This document shows positions 9,512 through 18,159 of a stretch of DNA of 64,000 nucleotides, piece after piece. Numbering within the stretch: the first letter of the stretch is position 1; each line of letters opens with the position of its first letter. Made by a program: the position numbers and the translations under genes. The notes below the pieces were generated by a model that ran no database searches, was not told the DNA's origin, and worked only from the letters and a program-made list of their open reading frames with translations. The DNA comes from Flavobacterium sp. ACN2. Lineage in GTDB: Bacteria; Bacteroidota; Bacteroidia; Flavobacteriales; Flavobacteriaceae. The stretch covers positions 124,001 to 188,000 of the forward strand of contig NZ_MRCM01000003.1 of assembly GCF_002303885.1 (NCBI RefSeq), read 5' to 3'.

Positions 9512-9931
9512 TTATTTATACTCGTCTGGCAAAATTTTTACATCAAACAAAAAAGTTCTCTTTTTGTCACTGTAACTGTACACTAAAGTATAATCGTTTT
9601 CTCTAAAAACCTGAAGTCCAGGATTTGCTTTCGCAGTGCTTAAAAGACTTTTTCTAATTTCTTCCTGAATTACGCTGATCTCTGCAGTTTCTTTAACCAC
9701 CTTTATCAAGGTTAAATTATATTGAACTGTTCTTTCTTGAGGCAAAGTCACGCTGTCTAAACGAATTCCTTCTTGAATATTTAGCGGACAGCTTTTATTG
9801 TATTTTACAACTAGTTCTTTAACTTCAGTATTTACTTCATCTTCCTTTACGCCAAGATAAAATTGAAAATAAGCCACCAAAGCAACTGCAATTCCAATTA
9901 ATAATAACAATAAACCAGTCGATTTTCTCAT
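9512..9931 (-). CDS. Hypothetical membrane-anchored protein
   Basis: Protein of 139 residues with one N-terminal helix (about residues 6-23) acting as signal anchor, then a soluble domain of about 110 residues predicted outside the cytoplasm. It holds two Cys-poor alpha/beta stretches; I see no catalytic motif and do not recognise a family with certainty. It begins 42 bp after the tdk stop on the same strand and is probably co-transcribed with tdk. A strong hairpin terminator follows at 9454-9487. Confidence 0.65.
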   Translation of the reverse strand: MRKSTGLLLLLIGIAVALVAYFQFYLGVKEDEVNTEVKELVVKYNKSCPLNIQEGIRLDSVTLPQERTVQYNLTLIKVVKETAEISVIQEEIRKSLLSTAKANPGLQVFRENDYTLVYSYSDKKRTFLFDVKILPDEYK

Positions 9932-9973
9932 ATTTTATATTGTTTTGTTAAGGCTTGTACAAGGAAAACGGAT

Positions 9974-10564
9974 CTATTTTTCCTGATTTTTTTTCATGGC
10001 GTTAAAATACGCTGCACGGCTAAGTGGTTCGTATTCTTCGGTTTCACCCAACATTACCAATTTATCATTAGCCGTTTTTCTAAAACTATAATTTGCTAAG
10101 TTACCAGTTCTCGTGCAAACAGCATGAACTTTCGTTACATATTCTGCAGTTGCCATAAGCCCTGGCATTGGTCCAAACGGATTTCCTTTAAAATCCATAT
10201 CCAATCCAGCCACAATTACACGAATTCCTTGATTTGCCAAATCGTTACAAACGGTAATAATTTCGTCATCAAAAAACTGAGCTTCATCAATACCGATCAC
10301 ATCGCATCCTTGGGCCAAAATTAAAATATTAGCCGCCGCAGGAACTGGCGTAGAACGAATTTCGTTGGCATCATGCGACACAACCATTTCGTCATGATAA
10401 CGGGTATCAATAGCGGGTTTAAAAATTTCGACTCTTTGTTTGGCAAATTGGGCGCGCTTTAATCTTCGGATCAGCTCTTCGGTTTTACCCGAAAACATTG
10501 ATCCACAAATAACTTCAATCCAACCAAATTGTTCTTTGTGATTTACTGTATTTTCGAGAAACAT
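9974..10564 (-). CDS. tdk: Thymidine kinase, class II
   Basis: Salvage enzyme that phosphorylates thymidine to dTMP with ATP. I start at the ATG at 10564 (196 residues); the frame is open further upstream to 10657 but the extra 31 residues are Lys-rich and unlike the family. The P-loop [10 protein letters not shown] lies at residues 21-30, the Asp-containing GIDEAQFF with the catalytic Glu follows, and the lasso region carries the thymidine-binding segment. The zinc-binding Cys pairs seen in most class II kinases are largely absent: only VC of VCTRTG remains, and the C-terminal pair reads [10 protein letters not shown]. Confidence 0.94.
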   Translation of the reverse strand: MFLENTVNHKEQFGWIEVICGSMFSGKTEELIRRLKRAQFAKQRVEIFKPAIDTRYHDEMVVSHDANEIRSTPVPAAANILILAQGCDVIGIDEAQFFDDEIITVCNDLANQGIRVIVAGLDMDFKGNPFGPMPGLMATAEYVTKVHAVCTRTGNLANYSFRKTANDKLVMLGETEEYEPLSRAAYFNAMKKNQEK

Positions 10565-10800
10565 TTTGTATTTTTCTACCTTTAAAAATGAATAGTTTTT
10601 ATTACTTTGTACTGGCAATAAATTGATGTAAAAATGTACTGTTTTACATTTTTTCAAAAGTAGAAAATTTTTATCAAACCTTAAATTCGCGACAGCGTAT
10701 TAACAGAAATAAAAAATTATCTTTTGAATTTCCTTGAGAATAGAAACATTCAGACATCAAATACACTAAAATACCTTATTCACTATAATTTTCAACAGTT

Positions 10801-11847
10801 ATGAAAAAAAAATTGGAAGCTGATTTAATTAGCATTGCACATCGAATTTTAAAACTTAAAAATAAATCCGATATCAATCAATTGTACCTTGAAACTCAGA
10901 AATTATACGAGAAATTAACGGTATTAAAATTTGTAGAAGAGAATTTCGACTCTGCAAAACCAACAATTGGGCAAAGCGATATTACTTCTGAATTGGAAAC
11001 TATTTTCGAAAAAGAAGATGCAGTTCCAACAATAATTGAACTTGAAGCTCCTGCTGAAGAAAAAGTTATTGCGCTTGAGGAATCTTATGAACCTGAAATT
11101 TCGGAAGAAGAACCAGTAGAAATTACCGAAGCCATTGAATCTGTGGTTGAAGTTGAAGAACCTGTAATTGAAGAAACTGTTGAACCAATTGTTGCCGAAA
11201 TTGAAGAAGCAGTTATTGAAGAGCCAATTGTCGAAGAAATTGTTGAACCAATTGCTGAAAAAGTAGAAGAAACTGAAAAACCTATCGATGATCTTTCTTT
11301 TACGACTGTTAATGAGTTAAAGCCTATTCCTGATTTCAAACCTGCTTTTGAATTAGAAACCGAGGCGATAAAGGAAGATATCAAAGAAGAAATTAAAGAA
11401 GAGCCAAAAGCAGAAACTCCTGCACAGCCAACTATTCAATTTGAAGATTTCGGCATTAATTACGCCGATGCACAATTTGTAAAAGTGGAAAGTTTTGAAA
11501 CTGTTCCGTCAACGCAAGCTCCTTCAATCAGTGATTTTAAGGAACCTAAAAAAGTGGAAACGGCTATACTTGAAACTCCTGCACAGCCAAAATCGGTAAG
11601 TTTGAACGAAAAACTGGCAAGAGGTTTTCATATTGATTTGAATGACAGAATTGCTTTTACTAAAAATCTTTTTGGCAACAGCACAGAAGATTACAGCCGT
11701 GTTTTAAATCAGCTTTTAACTTTTGATTCCTATGCAGAAGCAAACGAGTTTATCGAAAACATGGTAAAACCAGATTATAACAACTGGGAAGGAAAAGACG
11801 ATTACGCAGAGCGTTTTATGGGAATTATCGAGAAAAAATTCTCATAA
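10801..11847 (+). CDS. Acidic repeat-bearing hypothetical protein
   Basis: A 348-residue cytoplasmic protein with three parts. Residues 1-50 form a basic helical segment (KLEADLISIAHRILKLK). Residues about 65-240 are a low-complexity Glu/Pro/Val/Ile-rich linker built from degenerate units such as VEEPVIEE and PIVEEIVEPI. The last 75 residues (from SLNEKLARGFHI) form a folded domain with aromatic and Arg residues. The ends look conserved and the middle variable. I know of no assigned function. It lies upstream of rsmI by 46 bp and may share its transcript. Confidence 0.75.
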   Translation: MKKKLEADLISIAHRILKLKNKSDINQLYLETQKLYEKLTVLKFVEENFDSAKPTIGQSDITSELETIFEKEDAVPTIIELEAPAEEKVIALEESYEPEISEEEPVEITEAIESVVEVEEPVIEETVEPIVAEIEEAVIEEPIVEEIVEPIAEKVEETEKPIDDLSFTTVNELKPIPDFKPAFELETEAIKEDIKEEIKEEPKAETPAQPTIQFEDFGINYADAQFVKVESFETVPSTQAPSISDFKEPKKVETAILETPAQPKSVSLNEKLARGFHIDLNDRIAFTKNLFGNSTEDYSRVLNQLLTFDSYAEANEFIENMVKPDYNNWEGKDDYAERFMGIIEKKFS

Positions 11848-11893
11848 CATTTCCTTTCAAAATTTAAATTTTACATTTCACGAATAACAAAAT

Positions 11894-12613
11894 ATGTCAA
11901 AATTATATATCGTTCCAACGCCAATTGGCAATCTTGAAGACATGACTTTTAGAGCCATTCGGGTTTTGAAAGAAGTCGATTTGATTTTGGCGGAAGATAC
12001 CCGTACAAGCGGAAAACTCCTGAAGCATTTTGAAATTGGCACGCACATGCACAGCCATCATATGCACAACGAACACAAAACTACCGAAAACTTAATTGCA
12101 CGTTTGAAAGCTGGCGAAACTATCGCTTTGATTTCAGACGCTGGAACTCCCGCCATTTCAGATCCTGGATTTTTATTGACGCGCGCTTGCGTAGAAAATA
12201 AAATCGATGTAGAATGTCTTCCTGGAGCAACGGCTTTTGTTCCTGCATTGGTAAACAGCGGACTTCCAAATGATAAATTCATTTTTGAAGGTTTCCTGCC
12301 TGATAAAAAAGGACGTCAGACTCGTTTTTTGGCTTTGGCCGAAGAAACTCGAACGATGATCTTATACGTTTCTCCGCATAAACTCGTTAAAACTTTAGCC
12401 GAATTTGTACAATATTTTGGAGAAGACCGACAAGTTTGTGTTTCGAGAGAATTATCAAAATTACACGAAGAAAATGTACGCGGAACTGCAAAAGAAGTTT
12501 TAGCGCATTTTGAAAAAACAGCACCACGCGGCGAAATTGTAGTTGTCGTTGCTGGAAAAACAATAGAAAAAGAAGCGAAGAAAAGTAAATATTCTAAGGA
12601 CGAAGAAGAATAA
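11894..12613 (+). CDS. rsmI: 16S rRNA C1402 2'-O-methyltransferase
   Basis: SAM-dependent enzyme that methylates the 2'-OH of cytidine 1402 in the ribosomal P site. The tetrapyrrole-methylase fold is evident: LYIVPTPIGNLEDMT at the N-terminus, LAEDTR near residue 35, and the SAM-binding ISDAGTPAISDPG near residues 79-91. The later LPGATAFVPAL and FEGFLP segments are RsmI hallmarks. At 239 residues it lacks the C-terminal HTH-like extension of the 280-residue E. coli protein, as in other Bacteroidota; the Lys/Glu tail is short. Confidence 0.95.
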   Translation: MSKLYIVPTPIGNLEDMTFRAIRVLKEVDLILAEDTRTSGKLLKHFEIGTHMHSHHMHNEHKTTENLIARLKAGETIALISDAGTPAISDPGFLLTRACVENKIDVECLPGATAFVPALVNSGLPNDKFIFEGFLPDKKGRQTRFLALAEETRTMILYVSPHKLVKTLAEFVQYFGEDRQVCVSRELSKLHEENVRGTAKEVLAHFEKTAPRGEIVVVVAGKTIEKEAKKSKYSKDEEE

Positions 12614-12635
12614 AAAATAATATTAGTTCAATTCC

Positions 12636-12699
12636 ATTTGTCACATCGAGCGGAGTCGAGATGCACGTTTGGTTCTCGACTCCGCTCGATGTGACAAAT
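12636..12699. repeat. Perfect 26-bp palindrome, GAGCGGAGTCGAGA family
   Basis: Arms 12636-12661 and 12674-12699 are perfect inverted copies around a 12-nt loop; the arm begins ATTTGTCACATCGAGCGG. It lies between rsmI and the HopJ-family gene, both rightward. It is the best preserved member of the family also seen at 9369 and 30868. Confidence 0.88.
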
Positions 12700-12731
12700 A
12701 TGAACCAAAAAATATAAATAAAGAATAAATC

Positions 12732-13076
12732 ATGAGCATTCAAGCCTTTTTAGAAAAAGTAAAACAAACTCCAACACAAATCACATTTCCTGAAACGATT
12801 GCAGTAATCGAAGAAAATTACAACTTTACTCCAACCGCTTTTCAAAACGGAACACAACATAATGCAGCTGGCGAAAATTCAGGTTCTTGCAAATTGTTTT
12901 CTTTCGCGAAATTGCAGAATCTAAGTAAAGAAGAAACATTAGCGTGTTTTGGAGCATTTTATTTTGAAGAAGTTTTAGGCGATCCAAATGGAACAAACCA
13001 CCAAAACATTAGAAATTTCATCAATTTAGGTTGGGACGGAATTCATTTTGAAGGAAATGCTTTGGAATTGAAATAA
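12732..13076 (+). CDS. HopJ-family protein
   Basis: Small soluble protein (114 residues) matching the HopJ family along its length: ITFPETIAVIEENYNFTPTAF, an NAAGENSGSCK segment and the C-terminal GDPNGTNHQNIRNF-GWDGI motif. The name comes from a Pseudomonas type III effector, but family members occur widely in free-living bacteria with no secretion system nearby, as here, so an effector role should not be assumed. It lies between rsmI and an unrelated small gene. Confidence 0.85.
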   Translation: MSIQAFLEKVKQTPTQITFPETIAVIEENYNFTPTAFQNGTQHNAAGENSGSCKLFSFAKLQNLSKEETLACFGAFYFEEVLGDPNGTNHQNIRNFINLGWDGIHFEGNALELK

Positions 13077-13102
13077 AAATATTTTTAAATTCTTAATTAT
13101 CT

Positions 13103-13597
13103 ATGAAGGAAAAATTAAAAGAAATTGCGGTTATACTCTTTCTGTTTATAATTGGAATTCCTTTGTTTATATTATTTCTTCCCTTAATTATAGTTTTTTC
13201 GGTTTTTGAATTCTTTCAAAAAAAACGGTTCAAAAAAAGATATAGTAATTATTTAGTATCGATTGAAGGAAAGAAATTCTTCTGTTATAATAATCGAAAA
13301 AATAATCATCATTATATAGAAAAAAATATTATTCCAAATCTTAAAGATGATATTGAACTGGTTTTTCTTGAAGGTAGAAGCATTAAAAATGAATACAATC
13401 GAGAATATATTTCTCATATGCTATTTAATGTTTCCGATCGAAAAGGATTTCCTTATTTAATCAAAATCTGTAACGGAAAAGCAGTGGACGAATCAATAAA
13501 TAATCAATTTCACAACTTAAAAAGTCAAAATAAAAATCCTGAAGATTTGGTAATCTTAATAAACAATAGCTTCGACAATCTAAAATCAACAATCTAA
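13103..13597 (+). CDS. Hypothetical protein with N-terminal membrane hairpin
   Basis: A 164-residue protein. Residues 6-38 form a long hydrophobic segment, probably one or two membrane helices, followed by a strongly basic stretch (FQKKRFKKRY) that would stay in the cytoplasm, and a soluble domain of about 110 residues with a strand-rich pattern. Its codon use and AT richness resemble neighbouring unknowns. I recognise no family. The gap to recJ holds only a short ATCTAAAATC repeat. Confidence 0.6.
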   Translation: MKEKLKEIAVILFLFIIGIPLFILFLPLIIVFSVFEFFQKKRFKKRYSNYLVSIEGKKFFCYNNRKNNHHYIEKNIIPNLKDDIELVFLEGRSIKNEYNREYISHMLFNVSDRKGFPYLIKICNGKAVDESINNQFHNLKSQNKNPEDLVILINNSFDNLKSTI

Positions 13598-13610
13598 AAT
13601 CTAAAATCGA
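13569..13610. repeat. Short ATCTAAAATC tandem repeat
   Basis: Four imperfect copies of AATCTAAAATC, overlapping the end of the upstream gene and stopping just before the recJ ATG. The same unit occurs at 40476-40504, upstream of accC. It is a low-complexity repeat with no visible function. Confidence 0.5.
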
Positions 13611-13612
13611 CA

Positions 13613-15316
13613 ATGCGTTGGACTTTAAAACCAAAACCTTCTGAAGAAAAAGTCAAACATTTGGCACAAGCCTTAAATGTAGAAGATTTTGTAGCAACGC
13701 TTTTGATTCAGCGTGGCATTGAAACTTTTGATGAGGCGAAGAATTTCTTTCGTCCTTCTTTAGAACATTTACATGATCCGTATTTGATGAAGGATATGGA
13801 TAAAGCTGTTGCCCGAATTGAACAAGCCATTCAGAACGAAGAAAACATCTTAGTTTTTGGCGATTACGACGTTGACGGAACAACAGCCGTTTCTTTGGTT
13901 TCTTCATATCTAAAATCGCATTATCCCAACATTGCCACTTACATTCCCGATCGCTATGCCGAAGGTTATGGCGTTTCCTACAAAGGAATTGATTATGCAG
14001 ATGACAACGGAATTTCTTTAATTATCGCTCTAGACTGCGGAATTAAATCGATTGATCATATCGCCTACGCGAAAGCAAAAAACATTGACTTTATTGTTTG
14101 CGATCACCACCGCCCCGGAGAATTCCTTCCAGATGCCATTGCTGTTCTAGATCCAAAAAGAGAAGACTGCTCCTACCCTTACGATGAATTATGTGGCTGC
14201 GGTGTTGGTTTTAAATTGATTCAGGCTTTAGGACAAAATCGAAATGAAACGATTGAAGATTTAGTTCCTTATCTAGATTTAGTAGCTACAGCAATTGCTG
14301 CAGATATTGTTCCTATTACGGGAGAAAATCGTGTTTTAGCACATTTCGGATTGAAAGTTATTAATAGCGAACCAAGACCCGGAATTAAAGCTTTAACACA
14401 TCAGGTAAAAAAGAAAGTTCTCGATATTACCGATGTTGTTTTTATTATTTCACCAAGAATTAACGCTGCCGGAAGAATCAAACACGGAAATCACGCTGTT
14501 GAATTGTTAACTGAATTCAATTTTGAACAAGCACAACAATTTGCTTCGGAAATTGAGCAATACAACGCAGATCGAAAAGATTTAGATAAAAAAATCACCA
14601 AAGAAGCTTTTCAGCAGATTATAGAAAACAACGAAGAAGAACGTTTTTCAACAGTCGTTTTTCAAGAAGATTGGCACAAAGGCGTAATCGGAATTGTCGC
14701 TTCAAGATTGATTGAAACGTATTATCGTCCGACTTTGGTTTTTACTAAAAGCGGCGACAAATATGCAGCCTCTGCCCGATCTGTAAAAGGTTTTGATGTT
14801 TACAATGCTTTAGACGCCTGCGCCGAACATTTGGAACAATTTGGAGGCCACATGTACGCTGCAGGAATGACTTTGAAAGCAGAAAACTATCAAACTTTTA
14901 AAAATGCTTTCGAAAAACAGGTTTCTGAAACTATTTTACCCGAAATGCTTACTCCAGAAATTGAGATCGATGCCGAAATTAATTTCTCTGATATAACACC
15001 CAAATTAATTCGAATTCTAAAACAATTCGAACCTTTCGGCCCTCAGAATATGACGCCTGTTTTTATGACTGAAAATGCTATTGATACAGGTTACGCTAAA
15101 ACTTTGGGTGCAGAAGAAGAACATTTAAGGCTTTTTGCCAAACAAAACAACTCAGACGGAATCGCCGCAATTGGTTTCGGATTAGGAAAAAAACTGAATA
15201 TTGTAAAAAATCAAAATCCGTTTCAGTTGGCATATTGCATTGCCGAAAACGAATGGAACGGAACTGTTTCAACACAGCTTATGCTGAAAGACATTAGAAC
15301 AAATGGAAGAAATTAA
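13613..15316 (+). CDS. recJ: Single-stranded-DNA-specific exonuclease RecJ
   Basis: Cytosolic 5'-3' exonuclease on single-stranded DNA, used in recombination and mismatch repair. The DHH phosphoesterase domain carries VFGDYDVDGTTAV near residue 81, LDCGIKS, and VCDHHRPGE. The DHHA1 domain contains SARSVKGFDVYNAL and the GGHMYAAGMTL glycine-rich motif near residue 420. The C-terminal OB-like domain is complete. Its length of 567 is normal. The stop overlaps the next gene's start by 14 bp. Confidence 0.95.
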   Translation: MRWTLKPKPSEEKVKHLAQALNVEDFVATLLIQRGIETFDEAKNFFRPSLEHLHDPYLMKDMDKAVARIEQAIQNEENILVFGDYDVDGTTAVSLVSSYLKSHYPNIATYIPDRYAEGYGVSYKGIDYADDNGISLIIALDCGIKSIDHIAYAKAKNIDFIVCDHHRPGEFLPDAIAVLDPKREDCSYPYDELCGCGVGFKLIQALGQNRNETIEDLVPYLDLVATAIAADIVPITGENRVLAHFGLKVINSEPRPGIKALTHQVKKKVLDITDVVFIISPRINAAGRIKHGNHAVELLTEFNFEQAQQFASEIEQYNADRKDLDKKITKEAFQQIIENNEEERFSTVVFQEDWHKGVIGIVASRLIETYYRPTLVFTKSGDKYAASARSVKGFDVYNALDACAEHLEQFGGHMYAAGMTLKAENYQTFKNAFEKQVSETILPEMLTPEIEIDAEINFSDITPKLIRILKQFEPFGPQNMTPVFMTENAIDTGYAKTLGAEEEHLRLFAKQNNSDGIAAIGFGLGKKLNIVKNQNPFQLAYCIAENEWNGTVSTQLMLKDIRTNGRN

Positions 15317-16586
15317 ATCCAATAAACCCGATCCCTATCAGGCGCTTCGATATAAAGAATTCAACGTATTTTTATTATTGCGTTTTGCAATGGTTTTTGC
15401 CTGGTCTATGCAATTTATTGTTATTGAATGGGAAGTGTATAGTTTAACCAAAAACCCGCTTTCTTTAGGAATTATTGGCTTAATGGAAATTATTCCTGCC
15501 GTTTCAATGTCTTTGTTTGCAGGACACATTGTCGATCAAAGAGAAAAGAAAGGTTTATTGGTAAAGTGTATTTTAGGATTTTCAGTAATTAGTTTTGGAC
15601 TTTTCTTATTGACTTGGCCAAAAGTTGTTGGAGGCTGGTCTACACATGTTATTTTGTATTCGATTTACGCTTTAGTATTTTTTGGCGGAATCGTCCGTTC
15701 TTTTATGGGACCGACTATTTTCTCGCTTCTTTCATTAATCATTCCTAAAAAAGTATATCCAAATGCTGCAACTTGGAGTAGTTCGGTTTGGCAGATTGGA
15801 GCCGTTATGGGACCTGCCCTAGCTGGATTCTCTATTAATTGGATTGGTGTTCACTGGTCCATGTGTTTGGTTTTTGGATTTTCAATTCTTTCGTTAATTG
15901 CCTTATCACAAATTGACCAAAAACCGATTGTAAACCCAAAAATGGGAGAATCTATAAAAGATAGTCTTATGGAAGGATTGACATTTGTATTCAGAAACAA
16001 AATTGTTCTTGGCGCATTATCACTCGATATGATTGCGGTCCTTTTTGGAGGTGCCGTTGCATTATTGCCCGTTTTTGCACAAGACATCTTAAAAGTGGGT
16101 TCTGAAGGTTTCGGAATTTTAAGAGCCGCTCCTGCTGTTGGTGCTTTTATCACGATGCTTATTTCGGCTTATGTGCCGTTGTATGAAAATGCAGGAAAGA
16201 AACTTTTAATTGCCATTTTTGTTTTTGGTCTATCCATCATCTTGTTTGGATTATCGACTTATTTCTGGCTTTCTGTTTTCGCCTTATTTTTAAGCGGATT
16301 AGCTGATGGAATTTCAGTAGTAATCCGTCAGACTATTCTACAGCTTAAAACTCCTGATCATATGCGTGGACGTGTGGGTGCCGTAAACTCGATTTTTGTT
16401 GGATCTTCTAACGAATTAGGCGCTTTTGAAAGTGGTGCAACTGCCAAATTGATGGGAGCTGTAACTTCTGTTGTTTTTGGAGGAAGTGTTACACTTTTAA
16501 CCGTAATTTTTACGGCATTAAAATCGCCAACTTTTAGAAATTTAGATTTGAAAAAAGATATGGACGAACACCATAAATTGGAATAA
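15303..16586 (+). CDS. MFS transporter (EntS/DHA3-like)
   Basis: Inner-membrane exporter of the major facilitator superfamily, 427 residues and 12 predicted helices. Typical motifs are GHIVDQREKKG after helix 2 (MFS motif A) and GRVGAVNS in the second half. The PALAGFSINWIG and ELGAFESG segments are found in the DHA3 group, which includes the enterobactin exporter EntS. Substrate is unknown. It overlaps recJ by 14 bp and abuts the next gene, so all three form one transcript. Confidence 0.88.
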   Translation: MEEIKSNKPDPYQALRYKEFNVFLLLRFAMVFAWSMQFIVIEWEVYSLTKNPLSLGIIGLMEIIPAVSMSLFAGHIVDQREKKGLLVKCILGFSVISFGLFLLTWPKVVGGWSTHVILYSIYALVFFGGIVRSFMGPTIFSLLSLIIPKKVYPNAATWSSSVWQIGAVMGPALAGFSINWIGVHWSMCLVFGFSILSLIALSQIDQKPIVNPKMGESIKDSLMEGLTFVFRNKIVLGALSLDMIAVLFGGAVALLPVFAQDILKVGSEGFGILRAAPAVGAFITMLISAYVPLYENAGKKLLIAIFVFGLSIILFGLSTYFWLSVFALFLSGLADGISVVIRQTILQLKTPDHMRGRVGAVNSIFVGSSNELGAFESGATAKLMGAVTSVVFGGSVTLLTVIFTALKSPTFRNLDLKKDMDEHHKLE

Positions 16587-17501
16587 ATGAAAGCTTTTTT
16601 AGTCTCTTTCTTTTTAATATTTTCCCTTTTCGCCATAGGGCAAAATCTTTACATCAAAACCTACGGAAACGAAAAGAATAAAACCATCATTTTTATTCAT
16701 GGCGGACCAAGCGGCAATGCCACTTTATTTGAAGGAACAACAGCTCAAAAACTGGCCGATCAAGGTTTTTATGTTATCGTTTACGACCGAAGAGGCGAAG
16801 GAAGATCAACAGATTCTAATGCGAAATTTACTTACGAAGAAGCTTTTCAGGATTTAAATTCTATTTATGCAACTTACCATTTAAAAAAAGCTGTTATTCT
16901 GGGTCATAGTTTTGGCGGTTTAGTTGCGACACTTTATACCAATAAATATCCTGAAAATGTAAGCGCTTTGGTTTTGGCTGGCGCTTTATTTTCACAACAA
17001 GAAACTTACGATCACATTTTAAACACTTTAAAAAAGAAATACAGCAACGATTCTGAACAATTAAAGCGAATCGATGTTGTAGAAAACTTAGATAAAAATT
17101 CAGCCGAATATAGAAAAGGATGTTTTGAACTTGCTGGTGAAAATGGCTTCTTTAAAATGCCAAATCCGACAGCAGAATCTAAAAAGCTTTATTCTGATTA
17201 TGAAGCTGGAGAATTTTACAAAACGAATATTCGAAATAAAAATGCGCCGCTAGCTTTTTATCAAAATGAAAAACAAAACAACATCGATACGCGCGCGATT
17301 TTAAAGAAAATCAAATCTGCTGGAGTTCCTATTTATGGAATTTACGGAAAAGATGATGGAATTTTTTCATCGGCACAAATTAATTCTCTTAAGGCAATTA
17401 CTGGAGAAAATCACTTTGCTTTCCTTAATAATTGCTCGCATTATTTATTTGTTGACCAACAGGCATCATTTATTTCTAAGCTAGAAAATTGGCTGAAATA
17501 A
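16587..17501 (+). CDS. Alpha/beta hydrolase, secreted (proline iminopeptidase-like)
   Basis: Serine hydrolase of 304 residues. A signal peptide is visible (MKAFLVSFFLIFSLFAIGQ). The oxyanion loop HGGPSGNA follows the pattern HGGPG of proline iminopeptidases, and the nucleophile elbow is GHSFGGL near residue 110. The C-terminal NCSHYLF supplies the catalytic His and the acid lies in YGKDDGIF. The start ATG directly follows the TAA of the MFS gene, indicating coupled translation. Substrate could be N-terminal peptides or an ester. Confidence 0.85.
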   Translation: MKAFLVSFFLIFSLFAIGQNLYIKTYGNEKNKTIIFIHGGPSGNATLFEGTTAQKLADQGFYVIVYDRRGEGRSTDSNAKFTYEEAFQDLNSIYATYHLKKAVILGHSFGGLVATLYTNKYPENVSALVLAGALFSQQETYDHILNTLKKKYSNDSEQLKRIDVVENLDKNSAEYRKGCFELAGENGFFKMPNPTAESKKLYSDYEAGEFYKTNIRNKNAPLAFYQNEKQNNIDTRAILKKIKSAGVPIYGIYGKDDGIFSSAQINSLKAITGENHFAFLNNCSHYLFVDQQASFISKLENWLK

Positions 17502-17556
17502 TCTTATTATGAGATAGAATTTCATAAAAAAGAAAAATCACAAACACTACATAAAT

Positions 17557-17599
17557 AGCTAAAAATCAAATAGTCATATTGGTTTTTTAGCTTTTTTTT
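17557..17599 (+). terminator. Terminator of the recJ-MFS-hydrolase operon
   Basis: AGCTAAAAATCAA pairs with TTGGTTTTTTAGCT with minor bulging, followed by a run of T residues. It is 55 bp after the hydrolase stop. Confidence 0.6.
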
Positions 17600-17636
17600 A
17601 TGCTTTTCTTAGTCAAGTATTAATACAAAGAGTGCG

Positions 17637-17644
17637 TATCTTTG
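17637..17644 (+). promoter_or_regulatory. -7 box of the first 118-aa paralogue
   Basis: TATCTTTG, matching TAnnTTTG, 18 bp upstream of the ATG at 17663. This leaves a leader of roughly 12 nt. Confidence 0.5.
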
Positions 17645-17662
17645 TGGCCTAAAAAAATTGCC

Positions 17663-18019
17663 ATGAAAGATATCGAACAGATATACCGAAACGATTTTGG
17701 AATTTCATTTTATTGGAAAGAAGGCAACGAAATTATATCAGATAAAATCCAACTGCTTTTTAAACAAATGGGATTCTATTTTTCAGTTGAAGAATTAAAT
17801 GAATTTCACGATTTAATTGAAGACTGCGTAACAGACCACAATGATTATGATACACGTGGTGTAAAACGCGCCTTCGATAAGTTTTTATTGAAAACTCCTT
17901 ATGTTGCGTTGGACTTAGAAATATCTCCAATTGAATTAAATTCTATAAAAGATTTAGTTGATGGTTCTTTATTTCGACTTCATCTCAATGAATACATTTA
18001 CGGTTCGGGCATGAACTAA
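17663..18019 (+). CDS. Hypothetical protein, paralogue A (no Cys cluster)
   Basis: Soluble protein of 118 residues, starting at the ATG at 17663 (the frame extends 21 bp upstream only through a TTG inside the promoter). Its ends match paralogue B at 18160: EIEQIY-N-FGI-FYWK at the N-terminus and IKDLV-GSLF near the C-terminus. The middle (TDHNDYDTRGVKR) replaces the Cys-rich loop of B. The pattern of two helices and strands repeated twice suggests a compact alpha/beta fold. Function unknown. It has its own promoter. Confidence 0.75.
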   Translation: MKDIEQIYRNDFGISFYWKEGNEIISDKIQLLFKQMGFYFSVEELNEFHDLIEDCVTDHNDYDTRGVKRAFDKFLLKTPYVALDLEISPIELNSIKDLVDGSLFRLHLNEYIYGSGMN

Positions 18020-18131
18020 AGCATTTCTAACTATTTCAAGAGGCAAATCCTAACTTTTATTACGATCAGCTGAGAAAGATTTTTTTCAAACTTTTATGAT
18101 TTTTTTATTTAGAATTAATATAAATAATATT

Positions 18132-18139
18132 TATATTTG
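18132..18139 (+). promoter_or_regulatory. -7 box of paralogue B
   Basis: TATATTTG, matching TAnnTTTG, 20 bp upstream of the ATG at 18160. Both paralogues have a promoter at nearly the same distance, so they duplicated with their control region. Confidence 0.5.
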
Positions 18140-18159
18140 TTGAAATAAAAGGATTTACG

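Noticed and set aside
11085..11384. Ser/Thr/Gly/Ile-rich open frame opposite the acidic repeat protein
   Set aside because: It is the antisense reading of Glu-rich codons (GAA/GAG become TTC/CTC or TCT), a common artefact.
12027..12046. TGGCACGCACATGCA, resembling a -24/-12 promoter
   Set aside because: The spacing between the GG and GC elements is one base short and it lies inside rsmI coding sequence.
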